From assembly GCA_963976625.1 (NCBI GenBank), contig CAXBLA010000006.1:1-64000 (forward strand): DNA of 64,000 nucleotides, written 5' to 3'. The translations under genes and the position numbers were made by a program. Below are positions 43,690-52,286 of the stretch, in pieces. How positions within the stretch are numbered: position 1 is the first letter of the stretch; each line of letters opens with the position of its first letter. The notes under the pieces were generated by a model, which saw only the letters and a program-made list of their open reading frames with translations, ran no database searches and was not told where the DNA came from. This DNA comes from UBA1924 sp963976625. GTDB lineage: Bacteria; Planctomycetota; Phycisphaerae; Phycisphaerales; UBA1924.

Positions 43690-43747
43690 GCCGGCTGGAT
43701 ATTGTTGCAAAATTGCACCTGACGCCCAGCCAACGCTGGGCGTTTTT
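43661..43747 (+). promoter_or_regulatory. Predicted thrS transcription attenuator
   Basis: Three alternative pairings can be drawn. 1:2 joins CCACCGG (43661-43667, inside the Thr codons) to CCGGCTGG (43691-43698, one bulge). 2:3 joins GGCTGG (43693-43698) to CCAGCC (43726-43731). 3:4 is the terminator (43723-43730 with 43735-43742). A ribosome stalled on Thr codons blocks 1 and allows 2:3 (read-through). A ribosome at the stop codon covers 2 and lets 3:4 form (termination). This is the trp/his/pheST type of control. Confidence 0.7.
43723..43747 (+). terminator. Intrinsic terminator within the thrS leader
   Basis: A perfect 8-bp stem CGCCCAGC/GCTGGGCG with 4-nt loop (CAAC) followed by five T (43743-43747). 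It lies 80 bp before the thrS ATG, and also serves as the first terminator after arsM. Confidence 0.92.
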
Positions 43748-43826
43748 CATAGGATGAACCCCCTACTGACCACCGAGCCGGGGCACCCCCCCGGCACAAC
43801 GAGCACAGAGAGAAACGAGCACGGAC

Positions 43827-45905
43827 ATGCCCAACATCACACTGCCCGACGGCACCATTAAATCATTCGACCACCCGATCTCGGCCTACGAGGTAGCGAT
43901 GACCATCGGCGAACGGCTGGCCCGCGCGTGCGTCGGGTGCCTGATCGACGATGAACTCTCCGATCTCTCGACCGTGATCGAGCGGGATTGCTCGCTCTCG
44001 CTGGTCACTGAAAAAAACCGCGACAAGCAGGACGACCCCAATGCGCTGAGCATGCTGCGTCATTCCACGGCTCATGTGATGGCCGAGGCGATCCAGCGGC
44101 TGATCCCGGGGGCGCAGCTTGTCTATGGGCCGGCGCTCGAGCAGAGCTTCTATTACGACATTGCTTTTCCTGAGGACCGCCCGCTGCGTGAGGGCGACTT
44201 TGAGGACATCGAAGCGGAGATGGCCAAGATCGTCAAGGAGGATCGCCCGTTCACGCGTTACGACCTTGAGTACTCTGAGGGGCTCGAAAAGGTCAAGAGC
44301 GAGGGCTCGAAGTACAAGCTCGACAACGCCCATCGTGCGCACGAAGCGGGTTCGTTGTCGCTGAGTTTCTATGCGACGGGTGAGCCGGGCAAGGATTGGG
44401 AGGATCTTTGCCGGGGGCCTCATATTCCGAGCACGGGCAGGATCGGGGCGTTCAAGATCATGACGCTCGCGTCGAGCTACTGGCATGGCGATGAGAACTC
44501 GGACCGCCTGACCCGCGTGTACGGGACTTCGTTCTTTAACAAGAAGGACCTCAAGGCGCACCTTGAGCGTTTGGAAGAAGCCAAAAAGCGCGACCATCGT
44601 GTGCTGGGCAAGAAGCTCAAGCTCTTTGCCATCGACGAGACCGTCGGGCAGGGGCTGATTTTGTGGACACCCAACGGCTCGGTCGTCCGCAAGGAGCTCC
44701 AGAACTTTATTGGTGCTGAGCTGACCAAGCAGGGGTATCACGAGGTGTTTACGCCGCACATTGGGAAGCTGGATTTGTACAGGACTTCGGGGCACTTCCC
44801 GTACTACGCTGAGTCGCAGTTCCCGCCGTTGATCGAGCGGGATCATATGGTGCAGCTCGCTGACGAAGGGTGCAGCTGTGCCCAGCTCTCGAACCATCTT
44901 AAGACCGGCGAGATCGAGGGCTTTATGCTCAAGCCGATGAACTGCCCGCACCATATCAAGGTGTTCGACTCGCAGCCGCACTCGTATAAGGATCTGCCGG
45001 TGCGGCTGGCCGAGTTCGGGACGGTGTACCGCTGGGAGCAGTCGGGCGAGCTCAACGGCATGACCCGCGTGCGTGGGTTCACCCAGGACGATGCGCATCT
45101 GTTCTGTACGCCCGATCAGGTCGGGCAGGAGGTGCAGGGGTGCTTGTCGCTGGTGAAGACGATCTTCAATGTGCTCGGGATTACGGAGTATCGCGTGCGT
45201 GTGGGGCTGCGTGACCCGGATTCGGGCAAGTACACGGGTGACCCGGCGAACTGGGACAAGGCGGAGCAGGCGTGTCGTGATGCAGCCGAGACCTTGGGCG
45301 TGGCGTTCAGCGAAGAAGCCGGTGAGGCCGCGTTCTATGGGCCCAAGATTGACTTTATTGTGAAGGATGTCATCGGGCGCGAGTGGCAGCTGGGCACGGT
45401 GCAGGTGGACTACAACCTGCCCGAACGCTTTGACCTGAGCTACATCGGCCCGGACAACGAGAAGCACCGCCCGGTGATGATCCACCGCGCGCCGTTTGGC
45501 TCGATGGAGCGATTTATTGGCGTGTTGATCGAGCACTTCGCCGGCGCGTTCCCGGTGTGGCTGGCGCCCGAGCAGGTGCGTGTGCTGCCGATCTCAGAGA
45601 AGAGCAATGATTATGCGCACGAGGTGATGAGTGCGCTCCATGCCGTGGGTATCCGCTCGACGATGGATAATCACGACCAGCGTGTGCAGGCGAAGATCAA
45701 GAATGGTTCGGAGATGAAGATCCCGTACCTGCTTGTGGTCGGGCCACGGGATGCTGAGAAGCGTGCGGTGTCGGTGCGTGCGTTCGGGACGGAGAAGGAC
45801 CTTGGTTCGTTGCCGCTTGATGAGTTTGTCTCGGCGATCAGCGAGGAGTACTCGACCAAGGGACGCAGCACGGTCAAGGATCGGTTTGCGACGGCGAGCG
45901 TTTAA
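43827..45905 (+). CDS. thrS: Threonyl-tRNA synthetase
   Basis: 692 aa, with the full ThrRS layout. TGS domain: residues 1-65. Editing domain: HSTAHVMAEA (HxxxH) and the later CRGPHIP. Class II catalytic core with motif 2 YRWEQSGEL and the zinc-site residues in MNCPHHIKV and MIHRAPFGS. C-terminal anticodon-binding domain: VLPISEKSNDYAHEV. It charges tRNA-Thr and removes misacylated Ser. Expression is probably set by the attenuator upstream. The ribosome-binding site is weak. Confidence 0.98.
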   Translation: MPNITLPDGTIKSFDHPISAYEVAMTIGERLARACVGCLIDDELSDLSTVIERDCSLSLVTEKNRDKQDDPNALSMLRHSTAHVMAEAIQRLIPGAQLVYGPALEQSFYYDIAFPEDRPLREGDFEDIEAEMAKIVKEDRPFTRYDLEYSEGLEKVKSEGSKYKLDNAHRAHEAGSLSLSFYATGEPGKDWEDLCRGPHIPSTGRIGAFKIMTLASSYWHGDENSDRLTRVYGTSFFNKKDLKAHLERLEEAKKRDHRVLGKKLKLFAIDETVGQGLILWTPNGSVVRKELQNFIGAELTKQGYHEVFTPHIGKLDLYRTSGHFPYYAESQFPPLIERDHMVQLADEGCSCAQLSNHLKTGEIEGFMLKPMNCPHHIKVFDSQPHSYKDLPVRLAEFGTVYRWEQSGELNGMTRVRGFTQDDAHLFCTPDQVGQEVQGCLSLVKTIFNVLGITEYRVRVGLRDPDSGKYTGDPANWDKAEQACRDAAETLGVAFSEEAGEAAFYGPKIDFIVKDVIGREWQLGTVQVDYNLPERFDLSYIGPDNEKHRPVMIHRAPFGSMERFIGVLIEHFAGAFPVWLAPEQVRVLPISEKSNDYAHEVMSALHAVGIRSTMDNHDQRVQAKIKNGSEMKIPYLLVVGPRDAEKRAVSVRAFGTEKDLGSLPLDEFVSAISEEYSTKGRSTVKDRFATASV

Positions 45906-45948
45906 GCCGCTCGGATAGTATCTTTGAATCCGCTGCGCCCAGCGGCCG

Positions 45949-45954
45949 TATACT
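45949..45954 (+). promoter_or_regulatory. -10-like hexamer at leaderless start
   Basis: TATACT, then CTGGGC, then ATG (45961). The identical CTGGGC-ATG follows TACAAT at 22950-22955. Confidence 0.45.
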
Positions 45955-45960
45955 CTGGGC

Positions 45961-47886
45961 ATGGTGGTGTGGATTGTGATTCTGTGGTTGGGGGCGTCGC
46001 TGATGGCGTGCTGGAGCTTTTCGCTCTTTGTGCGTTTGGTCTCGGAGCTCTTTGCACGCAAGCGGAAGCGGTTGATCGCCCAGCGGAGCCGACGGGCGTT
46101 GTGGGTTGGGTTCGGGCTGATTGTTGTGTGCGCTGTTGTCGCGGCGGTGTTTGGGTACTTGGCGTATACCAATGCGGCGAACTATCCGGAGACCGAGCAG
46201 TACGCCGCGCCGGTGTATGCGATCAGCGGGAGTTTGGTGCTCTTTGGGTTGATGATGTTCGTCGGGGCGAGCATCGGGGATCGGCCACGCGGGCGGGTCC
46301 GCTGCCCCAAGTGCTGGTACGACATGTCGGCGGCCAGCGGGCTCCAGTGCCCCGAGTGCGGACGCACGGCCAAGAGCATCAAGCAGTTCTCGAAAGCCAA
46401 GCGACGCAAGTGGGCGTTTGTGCTCGGGCTGATGCTGATCGGGACGGGGGCGTATGGGGTGTCGGTGAGCCGACGGGTGGTGGAGACGGATTGGCTGGCG
46501 GCCGTGCCTTCTTGGTTTTTGATGGCGGGGTGGGAATGGTTGCCGGAGGATTGGATTCTTGCGGAGAACTCGGCGTACTACTCGACGCTTGAAGAGCGGT
46601 TTGATGAATATTGGTGGCACGCCGATGAAGGGGGTTGGATCCAAGGAGAATGGATATCTGATGCTCGCATACGGAGATTTGGGCGGAGAATCTGTCGGGG
46701 ATTGCTCGATGACCAAGAGTCTCGATGGGATACGCGACGGCTTAAGTTGATCGCATCTATTGGAAACTTGGATGCTCAACTAGATGGCGAGTGGATCGGG
46801 CCGCCTATCAACGCAAACGAACTCTTGTCTGCTTGTGTAGAGGACTCCATTGCTGCGCTCACCGCAGACAACCCAACTCTGGTTCAGCTTGAGACTTTGG
46901 ATGTTCTCAGTACTTCTGTCTTTTCATTCTATCATGACTCGATTCATCCCTATGACCTTGCGAAGGGTTGGATCGTCAATCGCTATAAGGCTGCAGGGTT
47001 GGGCATTGATGAAGAATTCGACAGCGAATGGGACCTCATCGAATCGCCTATTGTCAAATCTGAACTACATCAGCTGCTCTCTCCATATCGCGATCGCATA
47101 CTCAACCAAGCCTTCATTGAAAGACTGACATTTGTAGACGATTCCATCTCTACACCGGCGTTTATGATTGCCTATGACGCAGGGCATCTTGACGATTTTC
47201 AGCATCTGTATCTCAACCCAACATCAGACCCTTTGCAAATGAGCCCGTTGGACAAAGCGATTTCAATTGGGTACTACTCGGATACACTATCTGACAAGGG
47301 GTTTAGCCAGCTTATTGAATCGCTTGGCGAACTGCTCCGCTCGGATGTACCAAGCGACCAACTCCATGCGCTCAATGTGCTCTCCATTTGCCAGCGGTCT
47401 ACCGAGCTCAACGAACAATCAGAAAACGCTCCCTACAACGCACTGATTGAGCTTGCCATATCGCTGACCATCGACAAGGCAGGCTCACCACCTGAGGACA
47501 CGGCATGGTTTCCATCTTACAACAATCTCGCCTTGAACTTACTCGCTCAGCACGATGTCGATGGTGACCGTGCATTTCCGCTTCTCGCCAAGCAGCTGCT
47601 TGGCAACCCCGATGATGCTCCATACGCCTATACCGGGGACGACCCATTCGGGGACACGACAAACATTGAGGCTTGGCTCAAGCACATCGCTCCGCTCGCA
47701 ACTTCCAAAGACCATGTAGTCAGGTACTGGGTCATTACGAACCTACCTGTCGCCCTCGGGTCGCCATATGATGACGAACTCGATCAGATCGCCGTTCGAA
47801 TGCTTGATGATCCGGATGAAGAGATCGCAGATGAAGCCCGGTACAAACTCGAGGCCCGATTTGCTGACATCTTGATCTCGCCCTGA
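45961..47886 (+). CDS. Membrane protein with zinc ribbon and HEAT-like C-terminal part
   Basis: 641 aa. Two membrane helices (about 2-25 and 45-67), a third (about 85-103), then a zinc ribbon with CPKC and CPEC (about 114-136), a fourth helix (about 155-175), and a long soluble helical part (about 210-641). The end (DDPDEEIADEARYKLEAR) is like a HEAT/armadillo repeat. From about 46.56 kb to the end the DNA is clearly more AT-rich than the first 600 bp, though the frame is intact. This hints at a fused C-terminal half of different origin. Function unknown. Confidence 0.7.
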   Translation: MVVWIVILWLGASLMACWSFSLFVRLVSELFARKRKRLIAQRSRRALWVGFGLIVVCAVVAAVFGYLAYTNAANYPETEQYAAPVYAISGSLVLFGLMMFVGASIGDRPRGRVRCPKCWYDMSAASGLQCPECGRTAKSIKQFSKAKRRKWAFVLGLMLIGTGAYGVSVSRRVVETDWLAAVPSWFLMAGWEWLPEDWILAENSAYYSTLEERFDEYWWHADEGGWIQGEWISDARIRRFGRRICRGLLDDQESRWDTRRLKLIASIGNLDAQLDGEWIGPPINANELLSACVEDSIAALTADNPTLVQLETLDVLSTSVFSFYHDSIHPYDLAKGWIVNRYKAAGLGIDEEFDSEWDLIESPIVKSELHQLLSPYRDRILNQAFIERLTFVDDSISTPAFMIAYDAGHLDDFQHLYLNPTSDPLQMSPLDKAISIGYYSDTLSDKGFSQLIESLGELLRSDVPSDQLHALNVLSICQRSTELNEQSENAPYNALIELAISLTIDKAGSPPEDTAWFPSYNNLALNLLAQHDVDGDRAFPLLAKQLLGNPDDAPYAYTGDDPFGDTTNIEAWLKHIAPLATSKDHVVRYWVITNLPVALGSPYDDELDQIAVRMLDDPDEEIADEARYKLEARFADILISP

Positions 47887-47890
47887 TAGT

Positions 47891-48679
47891 CTATCGATCG
47901 CCGTTGAGGCGGGCCTCGGCTTTGGCGATGATCTCGATGGCTTCGTCGGGGTCGTCGGTGATGTGGACGAGGTCCATGATGTCGTCTTCGACGGTGGCGT
48001 GGGCGATCAGGGAGTCGCGGATGAACTGTTCCATGGGCTTCCAGAAATCGCGTCCCATCATGATGATCGGGAAGCGTTCGATTTTGCCGGTCTGGATGAG
48101 GACGAGGGTCTCGAAGACTTCGTCGAGGGTGCCGAGCCCGCCGGGCATGACGATGAAAGCGTCGGAGTATTTGACGAGCATCACCTTGCGGACGAAGAAG
48201 TATTTGAAGTCCACGAACAGGTCGAGGTATGGGTTGGGGAACTGCTCGTGGGGCAGCTCGATGTTGCACCCGATCGAGAGCCCCTTGCCCTCGCGTGCGC
48301 CGCGGTTGGCGGCTTCCATGATGCCCGGGCCGCCGCCGGTCATGGTGGCGAAGCCGGCGTTGGCGAGCTTGTTGCCCATGGCTTGGGCGAGCTGGTAGTA
48401 CTCGTTATCCTCGGCAAAGCGGGCGGAGCCGAAGACGGTGACGCAGGGGCCGATGAAGTGGAGTCGGCGGAAGCCTCGGATGAACTCGATAAAGATCTTG
48501 ATCGCGGTGCCGAGCTCTTGGCGGCGGAGGCGTGGGCCTTTGAGCAGTTGGTGCTCCGAGCCTTTGGGCGGGGACTTGCCCCACTCTTCTTGAGTTGCTT
48601 GTTGAGTTGCTTGGGCTTGGTCGGATTGGGATGGCTTGGGTGCGTTGTCCAAGCACAAGTTTAGGCTGGATTGCTTCAT
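47891..48679 (-). CDS. LOG-family protein (cytokinin riboside monophosphate phosphoribohydrolase-like)
   Basis: 262 aa from the ATG at 48679; a GGGGGTG tract lies 7 nt upstream. The LOG signatures are GGGPGIMEAANRGA and PGGLGTLDEVFE. These enzymes cleave nucleoside monophosphates into base and ribose phosphate; many were misnamed lysine decarboxylases. The N-terminal about 60 residues are Gln/Ser/Lys-rich and not part of the fold. It is convergent with the zinc-ribbon gene, 4 bp apart. Confidence 0.9.
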   Translation of the reverse strand: MKQSSLNLCLDNAPKPSQSDQAQATQQATQEEWGKSPPKGSEHQLLKGPRLRRQELGTAIKIFIEFIRGFRRLHFIGPCVTVFGSARFAEDNEYYQLAQAMGNKLANAGFATMTGGGPGIMEAANRGAREGKGLSIGCNIELPHEQFPNPYLDLFVDFKYFFVRKVMLVKYSDAFIVMPGGLGTLDEVFETLVLIQTGKIERFPIIMMGRDFWKPMEQFIRDSLIAHATVEDDIMDLVHITDDPDEAIEIIAKAEARLNGDR

Positions 48680-48752
48680 CAATACACCCCCACTGGTACT
48701 CCACATGTCCGCCTGAGGCACGCATAGGATTGGTAACGGAAGGATCGCCCCC

Positions 48753-49625
48753 ATGAACACACGATCGAGCACACCATTTACACTCAAGAACGAACGGGGG
48801 CTTGAGCTCTTGGGCGATACGCATCGGCCGACGGGCGAGCCGAGCGCGTGCGTGGTCATGCTCCATGGGTTTAAGGGGTACAAGGATTATGGGTTCATCC
48901 CGATTCTTGCGCATGATCTGTGCGCTTCGGGGATGGTCGTGCATCGGTTCAACTTCTCGACCTCGGGGATGACCAATGAGATCGCGACCTTCGCTCGTCC
49001 GGATTTGTTCGCGCTCGATACCTGGACGCGTCAGGTCGAGGATGTGGTGCGTGTGGTGCGGGCTTTTGGGGACGGGGAGCTGGCGGGGGCGGGGTTGCCG
49101 GTGTTTGTGATTGGGCATTCGCGCGGGGGCGCGACTGCTTTGTTGGCGGCGGGTCGCCATGGCGATGAGCTTGGGCTTGCTGGTGTGGTGACGATCAATG
49201 CCGTGGATTGTTGTACGCGGATGTCGAAAGAGGATCAGGATGAGTTGCTTGCGCGTGGGTCGTCCACCACGCAGAGCGCCCGCACCAAGCAGACGCTGAC
49301 GATCAACAGCACCTGGCTGAGCGAACAGCTCGACGATCCGGAGGCGCACGATATATTATTGCAGGCATCCAATATGATTTGCCCGGCGTGTGTGATCCAC
49401 GGGGATGCCGATCAAGCCGTGGACCAGAGCGCGGGGTTTGCGATTGCAAACACAACGAAAACGGAGCTGATCTCACTCAAAGAGGGGAATCATGTGCTCA
49501 ATATGCCCAATCCGAGTGGGATAGATGAACCCCGCTCAGCACAACTGCTCAAGGCTGGGGGGTCGATCTGCCGATTTATAGGACATCACATCGGTACGGA
49601 TGTTAGTTTCCACCCAACATCGTGA
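48753..49625 (+). CDS. Alpha/beta hydrolase
   Basis: 290 aa. Fold landmarks: VVMLHGFKGYKDYGF (oxyanion region), the nucleophile elbow GHSRGGA (Ser), CVIHGDADQAV (acid Asp) and EGNHVLNMP (His). AAGGA lies before the ATG. No signal peptide, so cytoplasmic. Closest in pattern to serine aminopeptidase/hydrolase S33-like proteins. Substrate unknown. Confidence 0.88.
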   Translation: MNTRSSTPFTLKNERGLELLGDTHRPTGEPSACVVMLHGFKGYKDYGFIPILAHDLCASGMVVHRFNFSTSGMTNEIATFARPDLFALDTWTRQVEDVVRVVRAFGDGELAGAGLPVFVIGHSRGGATALLAAGRHGDELGLAGVVTINAVDCCTRMSKEDQDELLARGSSTTQSARTKQTLTINSTWLSEQLDDPEAHDILLQASNMICPACVIHGDADQAVDQSAGFAIANTTKTELISLKEGNHVLNMPNPSGIDEPRSAQLLKAGGSICRFIGHHIGTDVSFHPTS

Positions 49626-49665
49626 GGGTTGACTTTCGTCCTGATAGAGGACACCATTGTAGATC

Positions 49666-50583
49666 ATGCTTCGCGTGCAACTCATCTCAGCCGGGCTCTC
49701 TATGACGACACTGTGTTCGTTGGTGCATGCCCAGCAGGCGATCTCGATTGACGATGACTTCGTTCTTCCAGAAATTATCTTTGATACACAACCGGTTGAA
49801 CAACGCCAAAGCGCAAGCACGCTTGAATCGTTTTCGCATCAGCAGCTCAGCGAGATGCGATCGAATGGGATCGACCCATCGTGGATCGCCGCGTCATCGT
49901 CCACACGCTTTGAGCTGCCGCGGTTTGATCCGCGCCTTGGGCGCGACCATCGGCTCACGCAGAACGATCATCCGATCTATATTGAATCTTGGGTGACGCG
50001 CCGTCAATCCGATCGCGGCGTCCGGCTCAATGATTCGCTGTCATTCTCCGTCGGTCGCACGACGGAGCTGCGCGACGGGAACATCTCTGGGAGCGCGGGC
50101 ACGCTCAAGGACAACGGACAAGACGACAGTTCGGGCGAACGCATCTCGAGCCTGACGCAGGACGAGGGCGAGTACGATGTGTACGACCTCTCGCTGGAGT
50201 GGGACGCGATCAACGCGGGGCCCGTGACGATCTCGGTGCTCTCGGGGCTCAAGGCGATCGAAGCGAACATCGGCAAGCGCGTGACTGTAAACGGCGACAC
50301 TCGAATCGACACCACCCACCGCTTCGCGGCTCTGCCCATGGTGGGATCGGGTGTGCGATGGGAGATCAGCGATGCGCTGTCATTCTCGAGCGCGGCCCTC
50401 ACGCATCCGATCGAGACGGGCGACGCCCTGATCGACTTCAATGCGTCGACCGATCTGCGGATCTCGAGCAATATCGATTTCAGCGCCGGGTACCGGATCA
50501 TCCGCTCGTCGTTTGAGGTCGGGTCGATCGACACCGATGTCCATCAGGAGGGGCTCTTCGCCCGGATCCAGATTGATTTCTGA
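49666..50583 (+). CDS. Probable outer-membrane beta-barrel protein
   Basis: 305 aa. Signal peptide with cleavage near VHAQ. From about residue 105 onward alternating polar/hydrophobic strands appear (SLSFSVGRTTEL, DLSLEWDAI, ISVLSGLKAIEANI, VRWEISDALSFSSAAL, DLRISSNIDFSAGYRII). The protein ends LFARIQIDF, with the terminal Phe typical of outer-membrane protein beta-signals read by the BAM machinery. It supports a Gram-negative-type outer membrane. The function is unknown. Confidence 0.7.
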   Translation: MLRVQLISAGLSMTTLCSLVHAQQAISIDDDFVLPEIIFDTQPVEQRQSASTLESFSHQQLSEMRSNGIDPSWIAASSSTRFELPRFDPRLGRDHRLTQNDHPIYIESWVTRRQSDRGVRLNDSLSFSVGRTTELRDGNISGSAGTLKDNGQDDSSGERISSLTQDEGEYDVYDLSLEWDAINAGPVTISVLSGLKAIEANIGKRVTVNGDTRIDTTHRFAALPMVGSGVRWEISDALSFSSAALTHPIETGDALIDFNASTDLRISSNIDFSAGYRIIRSSFEVGSIDTDVHQEGLFARIQIDF

Positions 50584-50633
50584 GCACTGCTCAACCCCTG
50601 TACAAACCAGCAAGTTCAACCGTAAACGCAGGG

Positions 50634-51884
50634 TTATGCCTGCATCAACTCGGCAAGGATATCGAGCCCTTGGGTGAGCTTGGCGCGGTTGGTGGCGAAG
50701 CTGATCCGGAAGTGGGTATCGCGGGCGGAGAATGCACCGCCGGGGATGGTGAGCAGGCTGCGCTCGATCGCGCGCTCGGCGAACTGGGTGCCGGTGATGC
50801 CCAGGTGTTCGGGGACTTTGATGAATGCGTAGAACGCGCCGCCGGGCATGGCGATCTCGGTGAGTGCGCCGAGCTTTTCGAGCACGAGGTCTCTGCGGGA
50901 TTGGTACTCATCGACGAACGCGGACATGTCGGTCGTGAAGCAGGCTTCAACGCCGGCTTGGAGCGGCGCGGGGGCGCAGACGAAGGTGTACTGCTGGAGC
51001 TTGGCCATCTGTTCGATGATGGCTTTGGGTCCGGCGGCGTAGCCGAGTCGCCAGCCGGTGCAGCCGTAGGTTTTGCCGAAGCCGCGGATGAGCAGCACAT
51101 CGTCCTGCGCGCCATCAATCCGAGCGGGACTCGGGCAGCGCGGATCGGACGGATCGCCGACGCACGCGTCGGTCGTCGCGTCGCTGAAGACGAACTCGTC
51201 GTAGATCTCGTCGGTGATCAGCAGCACGCCCTTGGCTCGGCACAGCTCGCGGAGCTTGACGCATTCGTCCTTGGACATGACCACGCCGGCGGGGTTTGAC
51301 GGGGTGTTGAGGAGCACGAACTTGGTCTTGTCGGTGATCAGCGGCTCGATGCGATCGGCCGTGAGCTTGAAGTCCGGGTAGGTATCGACCGTGACGGCCT
51401 TGGCGCCGCAGAGCGTCGCCCAGTGCGGGTAGGCGACGAAGTATGGATCGGGGATGATGCACTCGTCGCCCGGGTTGAGCAGCGCGAGGAATGCCAGAAC
51501 GAGTGCGCCCGATGTGCCGGAGGTGATGAACGAGACCGGGCCATCGTGGTCGGGGGTGTTGACGGTTTTGACATCCCAGCCCAGATCGTGCTTGAGCCAG
51601 GTGTTGACCTTGGCGAGCAGTGTCGGGAGACCTTGGGTGAGGGTGTAGCCGTTGACATGGTTGTCGATGGCGTCGATCGCGGCTTGGCGGATGGGCTCTG
51701 GGACGACGAAGTCGGGCTGACCGATCGAGAGGTTGATCGGATCGTCGAGCGTGGCGGCGAGGGCGAAGATGCGCCGGATGCCTGAGGCGTCGATCGCATC
51801 AGCGCGATCAGAGATCATGGAATCGAGATCGAAGCCGTCGAGTTTTGCAGCGGGGTTTCCGAGTGGGCTTGAATGGGTGGTCAT
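50634..51884 (-). CDS. Class I/II pyridoxal-phosphate aminotransferase
   Basis: 416 aa. The PLP lysine lies in RGFGKTYGCTGWRLGYAAGP; LLNTPSNPAGVV and LLITDEIYDEFVF give the Asn and Asp/Tyr cofactor contacts; the C-terminal FRISFA holds the substrate-carboxylate Arg. It belongs to the aspartate/alanine aminotransferase-like fold type I group. AGGA before the ATG. Precise amino acid unknown. Convergent with the outer-membrane-like gene. Confidence 0.92.
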   Translation of the reverse strand: MTTHSSPLGNPAAKLDGFDLDSMISDRADAIDASGIRRIFALAATLDDPINLSIGQPDFVVPEPIRQAAIDAIDNHVNGYTLTQGLPTLLAKVNTWLKHDLGWDVKTVNTPDHDGPVSFITSGTSGALVLAFLALLNPGDECIIPDPYFVAYPHWATLCGAKAVTVDTYPDFKLTADRIEPLITDKTKFVLLNTPSNPAGVVMSKDECVKLRELCRAKGVLLITDEIYDEFVFSDATTDACVGDPSDPRCPSPARIDGAQDDVLLIRGFGKTYGCTGWRLGYAAGPKAIIEQMAKLQQYTFVCAPAPLQAGVEACFTTDMSAFVDEYQSRRDLVLEKLGALTEIAMPGGAFYAFIKVPEHLGITGTQFAERAIERSLLTIPGGAFSARDTHFRISFATNRAKLTQGLDILAELMQA

Positions 51885-52035
51885 GGTTCAATCCTGTTCT
51901 CTGATGCGCGTCGGATGTGTGGGGACTTATTTACTGGGCATATACAAAATAACAGGCTCCGATGAAACACCGAAACCTGTGATCGTTTGTGCAACGCGGG
52001 CGATTAAACACCGGGAACGGTGCTCGCGGCGTTGA

Positions 52036-52194
52036 CTATTCTTTGACCTTGGTCTTTGGCAGCGAGTGGGCGGTGTTCTTGCCTTCGATGAACTTGCCTT
52101 CGTCCTTGAGTGCGGCGATGCGCTCGGCGCGGGTCATCACATTGCGGACGGTGGTCAGGTTGCCTTCGGTTTTGAGTGAGGAATCGATGCTCAT
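52036..52194 (-). CDS. Small basic protein of the PVC superphylum
   Basis: 52 aa from the ATG at 52194, with GGAG 8 nt upstream. The sequence MSIDSSLKTEGNL, RNVMTRAERIAALKDEGKF and LPKTKV matches my memory of a short family (TIGR04137) restricted to Verrucomicrobia, Chlamydiae and Planctomycetes. The high Lys/Arg content and size suggest a ribosome-associated or RNA-binding role. Monocistronic; an imperfect hairpin with a T-rich end (about 51946-51976) follows. Confidence 0.85.
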   Translation of the reverse strand: MSIDSSLKTEGNLTTVRNVMTRAERIAALKDEGKFIEGKNTAHSLPKTKVKE

Positions 52195-52286
52195 GGTGTG
52201 CTCCGGGTAGCTGCTTGGCTGGTCTTGGGTCTTGTTTGTCAGGCCGGGCTCGGTGCCCCGACTCAATGTTCTGCTGTTCGATCAAA

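Noticed and set aside
43607..43826. T-box riboswitch before thrS
   Set aside because: No T-box sequence or specifier stem was seen; the Thr-rich open frame explains the terminator better.
43863..45536. A 557-codon open frame antisense to thrS
   Set aside because: It is a high-GC shadow: Arg/His/Leu-rich, no domain, and it runs opposite a certain gene.
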